64,000 nucleotides of DNA from JAIOSF01 sp047159865. GTDB lineage: Bacteria; Campylobacterota; Campylobacteria; Campylobacterales; Arcobacteraceae. The notes below the pieces were generated by a model. It had not been told where the DNA came from, did no database searches, and saw nothing but the letters and a program-made list of their open reading frames with translations. The DNA lies in assembly GCF_047159865.1 (NCBI RefSeq), contig NZ_AP038804.1, positions 744,001 to 808,000 of the forward strand, given 5' to 3'. Shown piece by piece: positions 1 to 8,269 of this stretch. The translations under genes were made by a program, and so were the position numbers. Each line of letters starts with the position of its first letter. Position 1 is the first letter of the stretch.

Positions 1-711
1 ATAAATCATAGCAATAATTGGTGTAGTAAATACAAATGCAACAGCATTATGTCCATACCACCATTGTACTAGTGCATCATTTGTACCTGCATACATTGAA
101 ATTGAATGGATCCAAGAACTTGGAGCATCACCTGCAAATAACATTGTTGGAACTTCCATATTATTAAATAGATATAACATTGCAACAGCAACGAAACATG
201 CAATATAATACCATAGTGAAATATACAATGTTCTCTCTCTTCTAATACCAATTAATCCAAAAATTGAAATACCCCATAGAACCCACCATACTACTACTAG
301 TAAATCTAATGGCCATTCTAATTCAGCATACTCTTTTGATGTTGTAATACCAGAAATTAAAGTTACTACTGCTAAAAGAATAGTAACAAAATACAATACA
401 AAATGTAATTTTGCTATACCCATTAAAAAAGGTGACTCTTTTAAAGATACTTTTAATACTCTTTGACCAACATAATACCATGTTGCAAAGATACCACTTA
501 GTGTAAACCCAAACGCCACACCATTTGTGTGTAAAGGTCTTAACCTACTGAATGTACCATACTCGCCAGCTAAGTTATTTAGCCCTGGGAATGCAAGTTG
601 AAATGCTAAAATAACACCAACAGTCATACCTATGATTCCAAACAGAATTGTTGCAAAAGTAAAGGCTTTTGCTATCGAGTAATCATACTCAATTGTTGCA
701 CCGTTCTGCAT
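1..711 (-). CDS. ccoN: cbb3-type cytochrome c oxidase subunit I, C-terminal part missing (runs off the left edge)
   Basis: Catalytic subunit of the high-affinity cbb3 oxidase in the inner membrane, which reduces oxygen at a heme b3/CuB centre. The 237 codons present start at an ATG (709-711) preceded by a strong AGGAGG-type ribosome site. The product is a series of hydrophobic helices with the motifs RPLHTNGVAFGF (a heme-ligand histidine region) and WWYGHNAVAFVFT near the window edge, where the CuB-ligand histidine lies in this family. About half of a normal 480-490 residue CcoN is visible. Assembly genes ccoI and ccoS lie 3-6 kb away on the same strand. The rest of the cco operon would lie to the left, outside the window. 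Confidence 0.95.
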   Translation of the reverse strand, partial: MQNGATIEYDYSIAKAFTFATILFGIIGMTVGVILAFQLAFPGLNNLAGEYGTFSRLRPLHTNGVAFGFTLSGIFATWYYVGQRVLKVSLKESPFLMGIAKLHFVLYFVTILLAVVTLISGITTSKEYAELEWPLDLLVVVWWVLWGISIFGLIGIRRERTLYISLWYYIACFVAVAMLYLFNNMEVPTMLFAGDAPSSWIHSISMYAGTNDALVQWWYGHNAVAFVFTTPIIAMIY

Positions 712-779
712 CAATCTCCTCCTAAAGTTTAAAATAAAGCCACGAAAAACGCCACTTATTAAACGAATTTTATCCTAGA

Positions 780-793
780 TTAATTTAAATCAA
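780..793 (-). promoter_or_regulatory. possible FNR/CRP-type site upstream of ccoN
   Basis: The 14-mer TTGATTTAAATTAA (read on the minus strand) matches the FNR consensus TTGAT-N4-ATCAA except for one base in the second half-site. Its centre lies about 75 bases before the ccoN start codon. An A/T-rich candidate -10 (GATAAAAT or TTTAAT) lies between site and gene, but the spacing is not the textbook one. Oxygen-responsive control of cbb3 oxidase by FNR-family proteins is known in other bacteria; here it is inference only, and AT-rich DNA gives such matches by chance. Confidence 0.3.
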
Positions 794-925
794 TCTGAAT
801 TAGTTAATTGTTTGTTAATAATAAATTATTAGTTTAATAATTTTATCTAAAATTAAGTATATCTATTAATCTAATTTTAAGAAATGTGCAGATATACTTT
901 CTTCATATTATTAAAAAGGTGTATT

Positions 926-1534
926 ATGTTAAAGAAATTATTAAAAAGTGGATTAGTTGCTTCACTTATATGTATTGGTACAACTGGTTTCGCTCAAGGT
1001 GAAAATACAATTGAAATCAATAGTGGAAACATGATATCAGATTATGTTTCTCCTGTTGGATCAAATGGAATGGTTGATGATAAAATAGTAGAACTAGCTG
1101 ATAGCCTATTAGCAAGCAGCAGAATTGCTCAAGCAGATATGGGAAATATCGCTATTACATCATTTGTAAATCTACATAACTTATCAAAAACAAGCTCTTT
1201 TGGAAGAACAATTGGTGAAACATTTTTCAATGAACTCTTTATTAGAGGTTTTAATGTAGCTGACTTTAGAGGTCAAAATGCACTAACGATAAACCCTACT
1301 GGTGAATTTTTTATCACAAGAGATGCACGAAAAATCAATAAAAAAGTTGCTAATAGCTATGTATTAGTAGGAACATTTTCTGCTATTGATAAACAAGTTA
1401 TCATAAATGCAAGAATTATGGACAACCAAACAGGTAGAGTTGTAGCTTCAGCTAAAACTTATTACAGAACAACTGATTGTCAACTTTTAAATAACTGTCC
1501 TGTTAAAAGAACAATTAGAATTGTATCTAAATAA
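926..1534 (+). CDS. FlgO-like secreted outer-membrane protein
   Basis: A 202-residue exported protein. The upstream in-frame ATG at 884 is less likely than the ATG at 926, which follows AAAAAGG and puts a clean signal peptide (MLKKLLKSG, hydrophobic core, cleavage near GFA-QG) at the N-terminus. The mature part (residues ~45-185) resembles the FlgO domain: ADSLLASSRIAQ, then IAITSFVNL, then GRTIGETFFNELFIRGFNV, and a late ARIMDNQTGRVVASA strand, as in FlgO/CsgG-type periplasmic and outer-membrane proteins. FlgO in Vibrio is linked to flagellar stability, but no flagellar genes are adjacent here, so the role is unproven. It is a single-gene unit convergent with hemH. Confidence 0.7.
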   Translation: MLKKLLKSGLVASLICIGTTGFAQGENTIEINSGNMISDYVSPVGSNGMVDDKIVELADSLLASSRIAQADMGNIAITSFVNLHNLSKTSSFGRTIGETFFNELFIRGFNVADFRGQNALTINPTGEFFITRDARKINKKVANSYVLVGTFSAIDKQVIINARIMDNQTGRVVASAKTYYRTTDCQLLNNCPVKRTIRIVSK

Positions 1535-1542
1535 TTTAGATT

Positions 1543-1575
1543 AGCACTTAAAGAGAGACTATCTCTTTAAGTGCT
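1543..1575. terminator. 14-bp perfect hairpin between flgO-like gene and hemH
   Basis: AGCACTTAAAGAGA and its exact complement are separated by five bases (GACTA). The hairpin covers the last codons and stop of hemH (stop at 1548-1550) and lies 8 bases past the flgO-like stop. There is no long U tract on either side, so it may be a bidirectional terminator of weak type or an mRNA 3'-end stabiliser. The stem is too long and perfect to ignore. Confidence 0.6.
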
Positions 1576-2474
1576 TCAACAAAAGTTTCATTGTCATTTA
1601 CACAACTACAGACTTTATACTCTTTTACTTGTAAATCTTTTGCAATCTGTCTATACTCTATATCTAACTCAAAAACTGTTTCACTATTATCAATAATAAA
1701 AGATAGAGGATAAATAATCACCTTTTCATCTTTAAAGTATTTTAACATATTATCAAGACTTGGTGTTAGCCACTTCATTGGCCCAACTTTAGACTGATAT
1801 GCTAAATTAATCGATTTTATGTTTGTTGCATAGTGAGAAAGTTTTTCTTTTAATAAATCAAAATGTTCCTCAATTTGTTTTTGATAAGGATCACCTTTTT
1901 TTACTATTTTTTGAGGTAAAGAGTGTGCTGAAAATATCAAATGAAAGTCATTGTACTTCCCTTGAACTTTAACAATCTCATCGCAAATAGCTTTATTATA
2001 AGTCTCATTTTTATAAAATGGTTCAATAGTTGTAATGTTGAACTCACCTGCACTTTTTTCCACAAAATCTTCAACACTTGATTTAACTGTAGTAGTTGAA
2101 TATTGTGGATATAAAGGAAGAAGTATAACATCTTTTATTTTTTCTTTTTTTATTCGTGCAATAGCAGTCTGAGAAAATGGAGAAGTATAACGCATAGCTG
2201 TAGTAATGTAGTATTCAGGAAAAATAATAGTCAATTTCTCAACTAACTTTTGCGTAAAATCATGTAACGGTGATGAACCACCTATAGTTTTATAATTGTC
2301 CCACACTTTATTTAAACGACTATAAACTAACAAAGAAGCAAACATAGATCGAATAGTATCATTTTTAAATGTAATAATATTTTTATCATTAAACATATTG
2401 CGTAAAAACACTTCTAATTCATCTTTATTTCTTGCTGCTCCCATATTCAATAAAACTAACGCTTTTTTGCTCAT
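1548..2474 (-). CDS. hemH: ferrochelatase
   Basis: Inserts Fe2+ into protoporphyrin IX, the last step of protoheme synthesis. The 308 residues match the usual bacterial length. The N-terminus MSKKALVLLNMGAA is the family start (LLNMG), IGGSSPLHDFT is the porphyrin-binding loop, and LIFSAHSLPQKIVKKGD carries the catalytic histidine (SAHSLP). YPLSFIIDNSETVFELDIEY supplies the C-terminal acidic/His region; the usual 'GFxxDxxET' is here SFIIDNSET. It lies 7 bases after an ABC-transporter ATPase gene and is probably co-transcribed. Heme supply fits the neighbouring c-type cytochrome and cbb3 oxidase genes. Confidence 0.95.
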   Translation of the reverse strand: MSKKALVLLNMGAARNKDELEVFLRNMFNDKNIITFKNDTIRSMFASLLVYSRLNKVWDNYKTIGGSSPLHDFTQKLVEKLTIIFPEYYITTAMRYTSPFSQTAIARIKKEKIKDVILLPLYPQYSTTTVKSSVEDFVEKSAGEFNITTIEPFYKNETYNKAICDEIVKVQGKYNDFHLIFSAHSLPQKIVKKGDPYQKQIEEHFDLLKEKLSHYATNIKSINLAYQSKVGPMKWLTPSLDNMLKYFKDEKVIIYPLSFIIDNSETVFELDIEYRQIAKDLQVKEYKVCSCVNDNETFVEALKEIVSL

Positions 2475-2481
2475 TTTTTTC

Positions 2482-3072
2482 CTAAATATCTATATTTATT
2501 ATTTTATTACTACACCATAATCCAAGATCACTGTCATGTGTAATTAGAAGAATACCAAACTTATCTATAAAACCTACTAATAGTTTCATTGTCTCCAAAG
2601 CTACTATATTATCTAAAGCACTAGTTGGTTCATCTGCAAGTAAAATATCAGCTTTCATAAGAATAGCTCTTAAGATACTACATCTTTGTAATTGACCTCC
2701 ACTTAATTTATGAGGTTTTTTAAGAATCAAACTTTTTTTTAAGTCTAACTTATTTAAAAGATCTATTAACTCTGTCTCTGCATAGTTTTCTACTACATCA
2801 TTAATTTGTTCAATAATTGTGTATGAAGGATGAAATGAGCTATAAGGATCTTGAAAAATAAAAGCTATTTTTTTCACTTTTATCGTTCCCTCTATAGGGG
2901 TTAGGTTAGAAGTAATTAGTTCAAATAAAGTTGATTTACCACTTCCACTTACCCCAACAATAGAAACAATTTCGTTTTTATTTAATGACAAATTAAAATT
3001 ATCATAAAGCAGTTCATTTTTATTATAACCAAAAGATAAGTTATCTATTTTTAATACACAGTTTTTATTCAT
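2482..3072 (-). CDS. ABC transporter ATP-binding protein (Dpp/Nik-like), orphan
   Basis: A 196-residue single nucleotide-binding domain: Walker A GVSGSGKST (residues ~40-48), Q-loop FQDPYSS, signature LSGGQLQR, Walker B ILLADEPTSALD and the switch histidine LITHD. The FQDPYSSFHP stretch and the overall order resemble the second ATPase of peptide/nickel importers (DppF, NikE). It is short, lacking the C-terminal oligopeptide-binding extension of that group. No permease or binding protein is nearby; the only operon partner is hemH, 7 bases downstream. The transported substrate cannot be told from sequence. A metal or heme-precursor role is only a guess from context. Confidence 0.85.
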   Translation of the reverse strand: MNKNCVLKIDNLSFGYNKNELLYDNFNLSLNKNEIVSIVGVSGSGKSTLFELITSNLTPIEGTIKVKKIAFIFQDPYSSFHPSYTIIEQINDVVENYAETELIDLLNKLDLKKSLILKKPHKLSGGQLQRCSILRAILMKADILLADEPTSALDNIVALETMKLLVGFIDKFGILLITHDSDLGLWCSNKIINIDI

Positions 3073-3156
3073 AAATATATTTTATCTTAATTTATATAAG
3101 ATAACTTGAAGTAAGAAGTTAGTATTATTTAGCAAAATTAAATAAAGGACAATAAT

Positions 3157-3429
3157 ATGAAAAAAATCGTATTAGGAACATTAGTATTAAGCGTAGCAGC
3201 ATTTGCAGCAGTAAATTTAGGTGCATGTAAAGCATGTCATGGACAAAATTTTGAAAAGAAAGCTTTAGGTAAATCTAAAATTGTTAAAGATATGACTAAA
3301 GCTGAAGTAACTGCTTCATTAATCGGATACAAAAATGGTACTTACGGTGGACCTATGAAAGGTGTTATGAAAGGTCAAGTTGCTAAATATAGCGAAGCTG
3401 ATTTATCATCAACAGGTCTTGGTAAATAA
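3157..3429 (+). CDS. small periplasmic class I c-type cytochrome
   Basis: A 90-residue electron carrier. The signal peptide is MKKIVLGTLVLSVAAFAA. The single heme-binding motif CKACH lies at residues 24-28, immediately after the predicted cleavage site, and a methionine-rich segment (GGPMKGVMKG) provides the likely axial Met. Its compact size and the pattern of heme motif, lysine-rich middle, MKG-type loop and short C-helix resemble cytochrome c553-like donors to cbb3 oxidase in Campylobacterota. A clear AAAGGA ribosome site precedes the ATG. It is monocistronic, flanked by a strong bidirectional terminator, and sits between hemH and ccoS/ccoI, which supports a role in the oxygen-respiration chain. 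Confidence 0.9.
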   Translation: MKKIVLGTLVLSVAAFAAVNLGACKACHGQNFEKKALGKSKIVKDMTKAEVTASLIGYKNGTYGGPMKGVMKGQVAKYSEADLSSTGLGK

Positions 3430-3442
3430 TTTTATCAAGTTG

Positions 3443-3481
3443 AAAAAAGATTAACCATTAGAAATAGTTAATCTTTTTTTT
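3443..3481. terminator. bidirectional Rho-independent terminator
   Basis: AAAAAAGATTAAC pairs with GTTAATCTTTTTT across an 11-base loop, with A and T tracts on both sides. It serves the cytochrome c gene on the plus strand. On the minus strand it overlaps the last codons (Lys-Lys-Asp-stop) of ccoS, so the ccoS stop codon lies inside the stem. Confidence 0.9.
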
Positions 3482-3695
3482 GTAATTTTTCTCTCTTTTT
3501 TTCTCTTAAATCTTTCACTTTTTCATCTTTTTTAACAGCATCTTGTAAATCTTCTGTACTATCATTTAAAAGACCATTCATCATCTTTTTACCATCATCA
3601 AATTGTCCCTGTTTTACACCCCAAATAAATATACCTAAAAGAGTAAAACTTACAATAATACCAACAACTAATTCAATCCATAAAATACTATTCAT
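3468..3695 (-). CDS. ccoS: cbb3-type cytochrome oxidase assembly protein CcoS
   Basis: A 75-residue single-span membrane protein. The hydrophobic helix (residues ~7-27, ending in GIFIWGVKQGQFDD) is followed by a charged cytoplasmic tail of Lys/Glu/Asp. The sequence FIWGVKQGQFDD is the recognisable CcoS core (F-W-x-x-x-x-G-Q-F/Y-D-D). CcoS is needed for cofactor insertion into cbb3 oxidase. It overlaps the 3' end of ccoI by 8 bases, indicating translational coupling. The tail is longer and more basic (REKKREKLQKKD) than in many CcoS proteins. Confidence 0.92.
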   Translation of the reverse strand: MNSILWIELVVGIIVSFTLLGIFIWGVKQGQFDDGKKMMNGLLNDSTEDLQDAVKKDEKVKDLREKKREKLQKKD

Positions 3696-6075
3696 CTATT
3701 TTCCTATTTTTTATTCTTAAACTATTTCCAACAACTAATAATGAACTTAAACTCATAGATAATGCAGCAACTAAAGGTATAATATAACCAGCCATTGCAA
3801 TAGGAATCGTTAGTATATTATAAACAGTAGATATCATCAAATTTTGTTTGATAAACTTAAATGTTCTTTGAGAAATATAATGACTTTTTTTGATTCCTTC
3901 AAGCTTATCATTTAAAATGACAATATCACTAATAGCAATTGAAATATCAGCGCCATTTCCCATAGCAATTGAAATATTTGCTCTACTTAAAGCTAAAGAA
4001 TCATTTATCCCATCACCCACCATAACAACACTTTTTTTACTATCTTTTAAACTTTGAATATAATCTGCCTTTGCTATGGGGGACATTTTTGCATTATAAT
4101 GATCAACTCCAACTTCTTTTGCAACTGAAGAAACTGCTTGTTCATTATCACCACTGCACAGTATTGTTTTTATGTTCTGTTTCTTAAAATACTCTACTGT
4201 ACTTTTTGCATCTTCTCTTAGTTTATCTTCTAATTCAAAAGTTGCCAAAAGTTTGTCATTGATAGTAAAGTGATAAATAGTGGTTTGATACTCAACATTA
4301 TTTTCTAATCTACCACCAAAAATTATATTGTTATTATATCGAGCTTGTAGTCCCATTGAAGGTAGTTGTTCTATCTCTTCTAAAGTTATTATATCTAAAT
4401 TTTCAAAGCACTCTTCAAGATAGTTTTTAATTGCTACACTTACTGGATGAGTTGAACTATCTGCTAGGGAGTACAAAATATTGAGTTCCTTTTTTGTTAA
4501 AGACAAAGGAACTTTTTTTACAGTAAGTTTTCCTGTTGTAAGAGTTCCTGTTTTATCAAAAACTATAGCATCTATTTTTGCAAATGTTTCTAAAAACTTT
4601 GCTTCTTTAAATAAAAGTCCTTCTTGTGATAACCAGCTTATACCAATCAAACTTGCAATTGGAGTCGCCAAAGCTAAAGCACAAGGACACGCAATAATAA
4701 TTACAGAAATCGCCACAATTAAAGAATTTTCAAATCCTCCAACATACAAATACCAAGCTATAAAAGTAGCCAATGATAATGTCAAAATAATAATTGAAAA
4801 ATATTTTGATATCTCATTTGTAGTATCTTCAATTTTGGGCTTAGAATTTAAAGAATCTTCAAGTAACTCAACAATATTATTTAAAGTAGAATTTGCATAA
4901 TTTTTAACCGCTTTATATCGTATAACAGCTTGAGTGTTAATTGTACCACTATAAATTTTATCACCTGTAGTTTTACTAACAGGTAAAGATTCACCACTTA
5001 TACTGCTTTCATCAAAACTACTAAATCCCGAGACAACTTCTCCATCAACACTTGCTTTTTCACCCGTTTTAACTTCAATAATATCATCAACTTTTATCTC
5101 ATCAAGTGATACTACTTTTTTCCCACCATTTTTTATGATTGTAGCTTCAAGTGGTATTTGAGATTTTATTTTATCCATTGTATCAACAGCACTTTTTTTC
5201 CCTAATACTTCAAGATATTTTCCAACCAAAACAAAAGTAATAATCATAGCAACACTATCAAAGTAACTATCTCCAGCACCTCCAAATAAAACATATAAAG
5301 AGTAAATATAACTAAGTGTAGCTCCAAATGAAACTAAAAAATCCATATTTATTATTTTATTTTTTAGTCCATAGTAAGCACCTCTAAAAAAAATCCATCC
5401 ACTATAAAAAAGTACAGGAGTTGCAAAAATAAATTCTGCCATATGGATAATACGAAGCATCTCATCATCAATACCAGTAAAATAACCTGTATATTTTGCA
5501 ACATCGATCATCATGATATTCATCGATGCAAAAATTGCAATAGACATCCGTAAGAAAAAATCTTTTTTATTTTTTGTAGCTTTTTTTTCACTCTCGGTTC
5601 TATCATAAGGATATGCGTTGTATCCAATACTTCGTATTTTATCTATAATTTGAGAAAGTTTTATAACATCTTCATCCCAAATTATTTTTGCTTTATTATT
5701 CGTAAAATTAATATTTACTTCTACTATTCCAGCTGTTTGGTCAAGTACTTTTTCATTGAGCCAAATACAAGCAGCACAATGGATACCTTCAATAATTAAA
5801 TCAACTCTACTAAAACCCTCATCAGTTTTCTTAATATACCGAGTAGTAAAACTTTCCATATCAAAATTACTACTATCACTCCCAACTGCTAATGGCTTTG
5901 CTAATTTATTTTTTCCTACTTTTTCATAAAAACTATCAAGCCCATCATCTTTTAAAAGATGATACACTCCTTGACAGCCATTACAACAAAAATGTAAATT
6001 TTTATTTTCAGGCTCATTTATCATAAGTGATTCATCAAACTCTAAATGACAATGGCTACATGCAATTAGTGACAT
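3688..6075 (-). CDS. ccoI: copper-translocating P-type ATPase for cbb3 oxidase assembly (CcoI/FixI)
   Basis: A 795-residue P1B ATPase that delivers copper for the CuB site of cbb3 oxidase. In order: an N-terminal Cys/His-rich metal-binding segment (CSHCH near residue 6, CCNGCQGVYH near residue 30) typical of FixI/CcoI; a heavy-metal-associated domain with GIHCAACIW (~residues 97-105); membrane helices; the actuator motif SGESLPV; the transmembrane metal site CPCAL; the phosphorylation motif DKTGTLTTG; and the hinge GDGINDSLAL. It overlaps the upstream asparaginase-like gene by 10 bases and ccoS by 8, so all three are one operon. The separate N-terminal Cys cluster distinguishes it from plain CopA. 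Confidence 0.95.
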   Translation of the reverse strand: MSLIACSHCHLEFDESLMINEPENKNLHFCCNGCQGVYHLLKDDGLDSFYEKVGKNKLAKPLAVGSDSSNFDMESFTTRYIKKTDEGFSRVDLIIEGIHCAACIWLNEKVLDQTAGIVEVNINFTNNKAKIIWDEDVIKLSQIIDKIRSIGYNAYPYDRTESEKKATKNKKDFFLRMSIAIFASMNIMMIDVAKYTGYFTGIDDEMLRIIHMAEFIFATPVLFYSGWIFFRGAYYGLKNKIINMDFLVSFGATLSYIYSLYVLFGGAGDSYFDSVAMIITFVLVGKYLEVLGKKSAVDTMDKIKSQIPLEATIIKNGGKKVVSLDEIKVDDIIEVKTGEKASVDGEVVSGFSSFDESSISGESLPVSKTTGDKIYSGTINTQAVIRYKAVKNYANSTLNNIVELLEDSLNSKPKIEDTTNEISKYFSIIILTLSLATFIAWYLYVGGFENSLIVAISVIIIACPCALALATPIASLIGISWLSQEGLLFKEAKFLETFAKIDAIVFDKTGTLTTGKLTVKKVPLSLTKKELNILYSLADSSTHPVSVAIKNYLEECFENLDIITLEEIEQLPSMGLQARYNNNIIFGGRLENNVEYQTTIYHFTINDKLLATFELEDKLREDAKSTVEYFKKQNIKTILCSGDNEQAVSSVAKEVGVDHYNAKMSPIAKADYIQSLKDSKKSVVMVGDGINDSLALSRANISIAMGNGADISIAISDIVILNDKLEGIKKSHYISQRTFKFIKQNLMISTVYNILTIPIAMAGYIIPLVAALSMSLSSLLVVGNSLRIKNRKIDE

Positions 6076-6578
6076 TCAAATATACCAAGTTCTCTGTTTT
6101 TATAAATTTTATTATATTTTTTTACTTTTCCATGCATTGCAATATAAACATCATTTTTTATCTTTTTACCTTGAAGAAATCCCATAGCGAGTGAAAAGTT
6201 TGCAGTTGCTTCAACTTTATCAATACTATAAGGAACCATTGCACCCGTAAGAATAATAACTTTGTTCTTTATGTGTTTATTGATAAATTTTGCAGTTTTT
6301 TCCATTGTATCTGTTCCATGGATAATAATAATATATTGACTTTTCGATTTTTCAATATATTTAATTATTTTTTTTCTATCTTTTTTATTCATATCTAAGC
6401 TGTCTTTATGAATAATACTTTTAATACTGATTCTACCAATTTTTGATGATTCTAATACTGATTTAATTATAAAATTATTATTTGGAACAATTAATTTTCC
6501 TATAATCTCATTATATATTTTATTAAAAGTTCCACCTATATTTAAGACTAGAAATTTATCATTATCTTTATTATCCAT
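6066..6578 (-). CDS. single-domain asparaginase-like protein
   Basis: A 170-residue protein equal to only the N-terminal domain of type I/II L-asparaginases (normally about 320-350 residues). The family motifs are present: NIGGTFNK near the start (the nucleophile Thr of GGT), IIIHGTDTMEKTA (second catalytic Thr-Asp) and ILTGAMVPYSIDKVEA. The C-terminal domain, which completes the active site across a dimer in classical enzymes, is absent. The reading frame stops in the overlap with ccoI with no sign of frame damage. It is the first gene of the ccoI-ccoS operon. Whether it hydrolyses asparagine is doubtful; the fold is clear but the function is not. Confidence 0.8.
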   Translation of the reverse strand: MDNKDNDKFLVLNIGGTFNKIYNEIIGKLIVPNNNFIIKSVLESSKIGRISIKSIIHKDSLDMNKKDRKKIIKYIEKSKSQYIIIIHGTDTMEKTAKFINKHIKNKVIILTGAMVPYSIDKVEATANFSLAMGFLQGKKIKNDVYIAMHGKVKKYNKIYKNRELGIFECH

Positions 6579-6641
6579 CCAATATTACCTTTTACCTAAA
6601 TTATGTTATTATATCTAAAATAATAATAAAGAAGAGATTTA

Positions 6642-8264
6642 ATGGAAGCAGATGTATCAAGACTAAAAGATATTACAGTTTTGTATTGTGAAGATGAAGA
6701 ATATTTACGAGATATTACAAAAGGGATACTTGAATCCTTTACAAAAAATCAATTTATATGTAAAGATGGAGCAGAGGGTCTAGCTGTTTTTAAAGAAAAC
6801 CAACATCTTATAGACTTGGTTATTACTGATGTAAATATGCCAAATAAAAATGGTTTAGAGATGGCAAAAGAGATTAAAGAGATTAATTCAAATATGCCTA
6901 TTATTGTAGCAACAGCATTCTCAAATTCCGAATACTTATTAGAAGCGATTGATTTGGGTGTTGATAAATATGTTTTGAAACCAATAAATGTCAAAAAACT
7001 ACTTGATATAATGTCAAAATCTTTACTCTATCATGAACTGAGAGATTTGTATTTAGATCAATTAACAAAACTACAAAATAGAAATGCACTTATTAAAGAT
7101 ACAAAAACTATAGAAAAGTCTACACTTGCTCTGATTAATATTGATAAATTCTCAATCCTAAATGATCTCTATGGAGAAGATTTTGGAGATAAAATACTTT
7201 TAGCATTTGCACAAAGTATGAAAGAAACATTTACGAATGGACTTTACAATATTTACAGAGTTGGTTCAGATCATTTTGTAATTCTATCCAATGATCAAGA
7301 CGCTGATGTAAAAGAGTTTAAAAAACTGTGTAAAGAGTTTATTCATAAATCTAGCCACCAAGGGATTAACATAGATGGAGAAAATATTGATATTAGTATC
7401 ACTATAGGGATTGCTCAATCAAGTGATAAACATGCATTTGAATATGCACAAAGAGCAATACCAAAAGCTAGAAAAAAATATCTTGATATCTTAGAATATG
7501 ATAAAGAACAATTTGAACAAAAAAAAGATATTGAAGAAAATATAAAGTGGATTAAAAAACTCAAATCAGGTTTGGTAGATGGAAGATTCCAGCCATATTT
7601 TCAACCTATCATTGATGCCAATACAAAAGAGGTCTATAAGTACGAAGCACTTATCCGATATATTGACGAGGATGACAATGAGATAGCTCCTTTTAAGTTT
7701 TTAACAATTGCAAAAAAAGCACGATTGTTTCCAGTTATTATAAAAGTTATGCTTTCTAGTGTATTAGCAATTATTAAAGAGAAACAAATAAGAGTTGCAG
7801 TTAATTTATCTTTTGAAGATATAATAAACAATGATACACATCAATTTATTTTTAATACTTTAGAAAAATACAAAGATGAAGCAAAACTTTTGGATTTTGA
7901 AATATTAGAAAGTGAAGAGATTGAAGACTTTGAAATTGTAAAAGATTTTATCATCAAAATCAGATCGTATGGCTGTCAAATTGGAGTAGATGACTTTGGT
8001 GCTGGTTATTCTAATTTTAATATGTTAGAAGCACTCAATGTTGACTTTGTTAAAATCGACGGTTCACTCATAAAAGAGATTGATACTCTTCCAAAACATG
8101 CATTAATTGTAGAAACCATCTCTGATTTCTGTACTAAATTTGGCGTAAAAACTGTAGCTGAATTTGTAAGTAGTGAAGATATCTATCAAAAAACTAAAAG
8201 TCTAGGTATTGAATATATGCAAGGTTGGCATTTTGGAAAAGCAGTAAGTAAAGATAAAATTTAA
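6642..8264 (+). CDS. response regulator with GGDEF-like and EAL domains (probable c-di-GMP phosphodiesterase)
   Basis: A 540-residue cytoplasmic protein. The receiver domain (residues ~8-125) has the acidic pair CEDEE, phospho-acceptor Asp in LVITDVNMP, Thr in VATAFS and Lys in VLKPIN. A GGDEF-fold domain (~140-285) keeps LTKLQNRNAL and ALINIDKFSILND, but its signature is GSDHF, so synthase activity is unlikely. The EAL domain (~310-540) has YEALIR, NLSFED, FEILESEEIED, DDFGAGYSNF and VKIDGS, i.e. the metal-binding set looks intact. Best read as a phosphorylation-controlled c-di-GMP phosphodiesterase. It stands alone with no adjacent kinase and is convergent with gmk. Confidence 0.9.
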   Translation: MEADVSRLKDITVLYCEDEEYLRDITKGILESFTKNQFICKDGAEGLAVFKENQHLIDLVITDVNMPNKNGLEMAKEIKEINSNMPIIVATAFSNSEYLLEAIDLGVDKYVLKPINVKKLLDIMSKSLLYHELRDLYLDQLTKLQNRNALIKDTKTIEKSTLALINIDKFSILNDLYGEDFGDKILLAFAQSMKETFTNGLYNIYRVGSDHFVILSNDQDADVKEFKKLCKEFIHKSSHQGINIDGENIDISITIGIAQSSDKHAFEYAQRAIPKARKKYLDILEYDKEQFEQKKDIEENIKWIKKLKSGLVDGRFQPYFQPIIDANTKEVYKYEALIRYIDEDDNEIAPFKFLTIAKKARLFPVIIKVMLSSVLAIIKEKQIRVAVNLSFEDIINNDTHQFIFNTLEKYKDEAKLLDFEILESEEIEDFEIVKDFIIKIRSYGCQIGVDDFGAGYSNFNMLEALNVDFVKIDGSLIKEIDTLPKHALIVETISDFCTKFGVKTVAEFVSSEDIYQKTKSLGIEYMQGWHFGKAVSKDKI

Positions 8265-8269
8265 AATCT

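Noticed and set aside
69..251. 60-codon frame at the left edge
   Set aside because: Lies in another frame inside ccoN, whose translation is clearly cytochrome oxidase.
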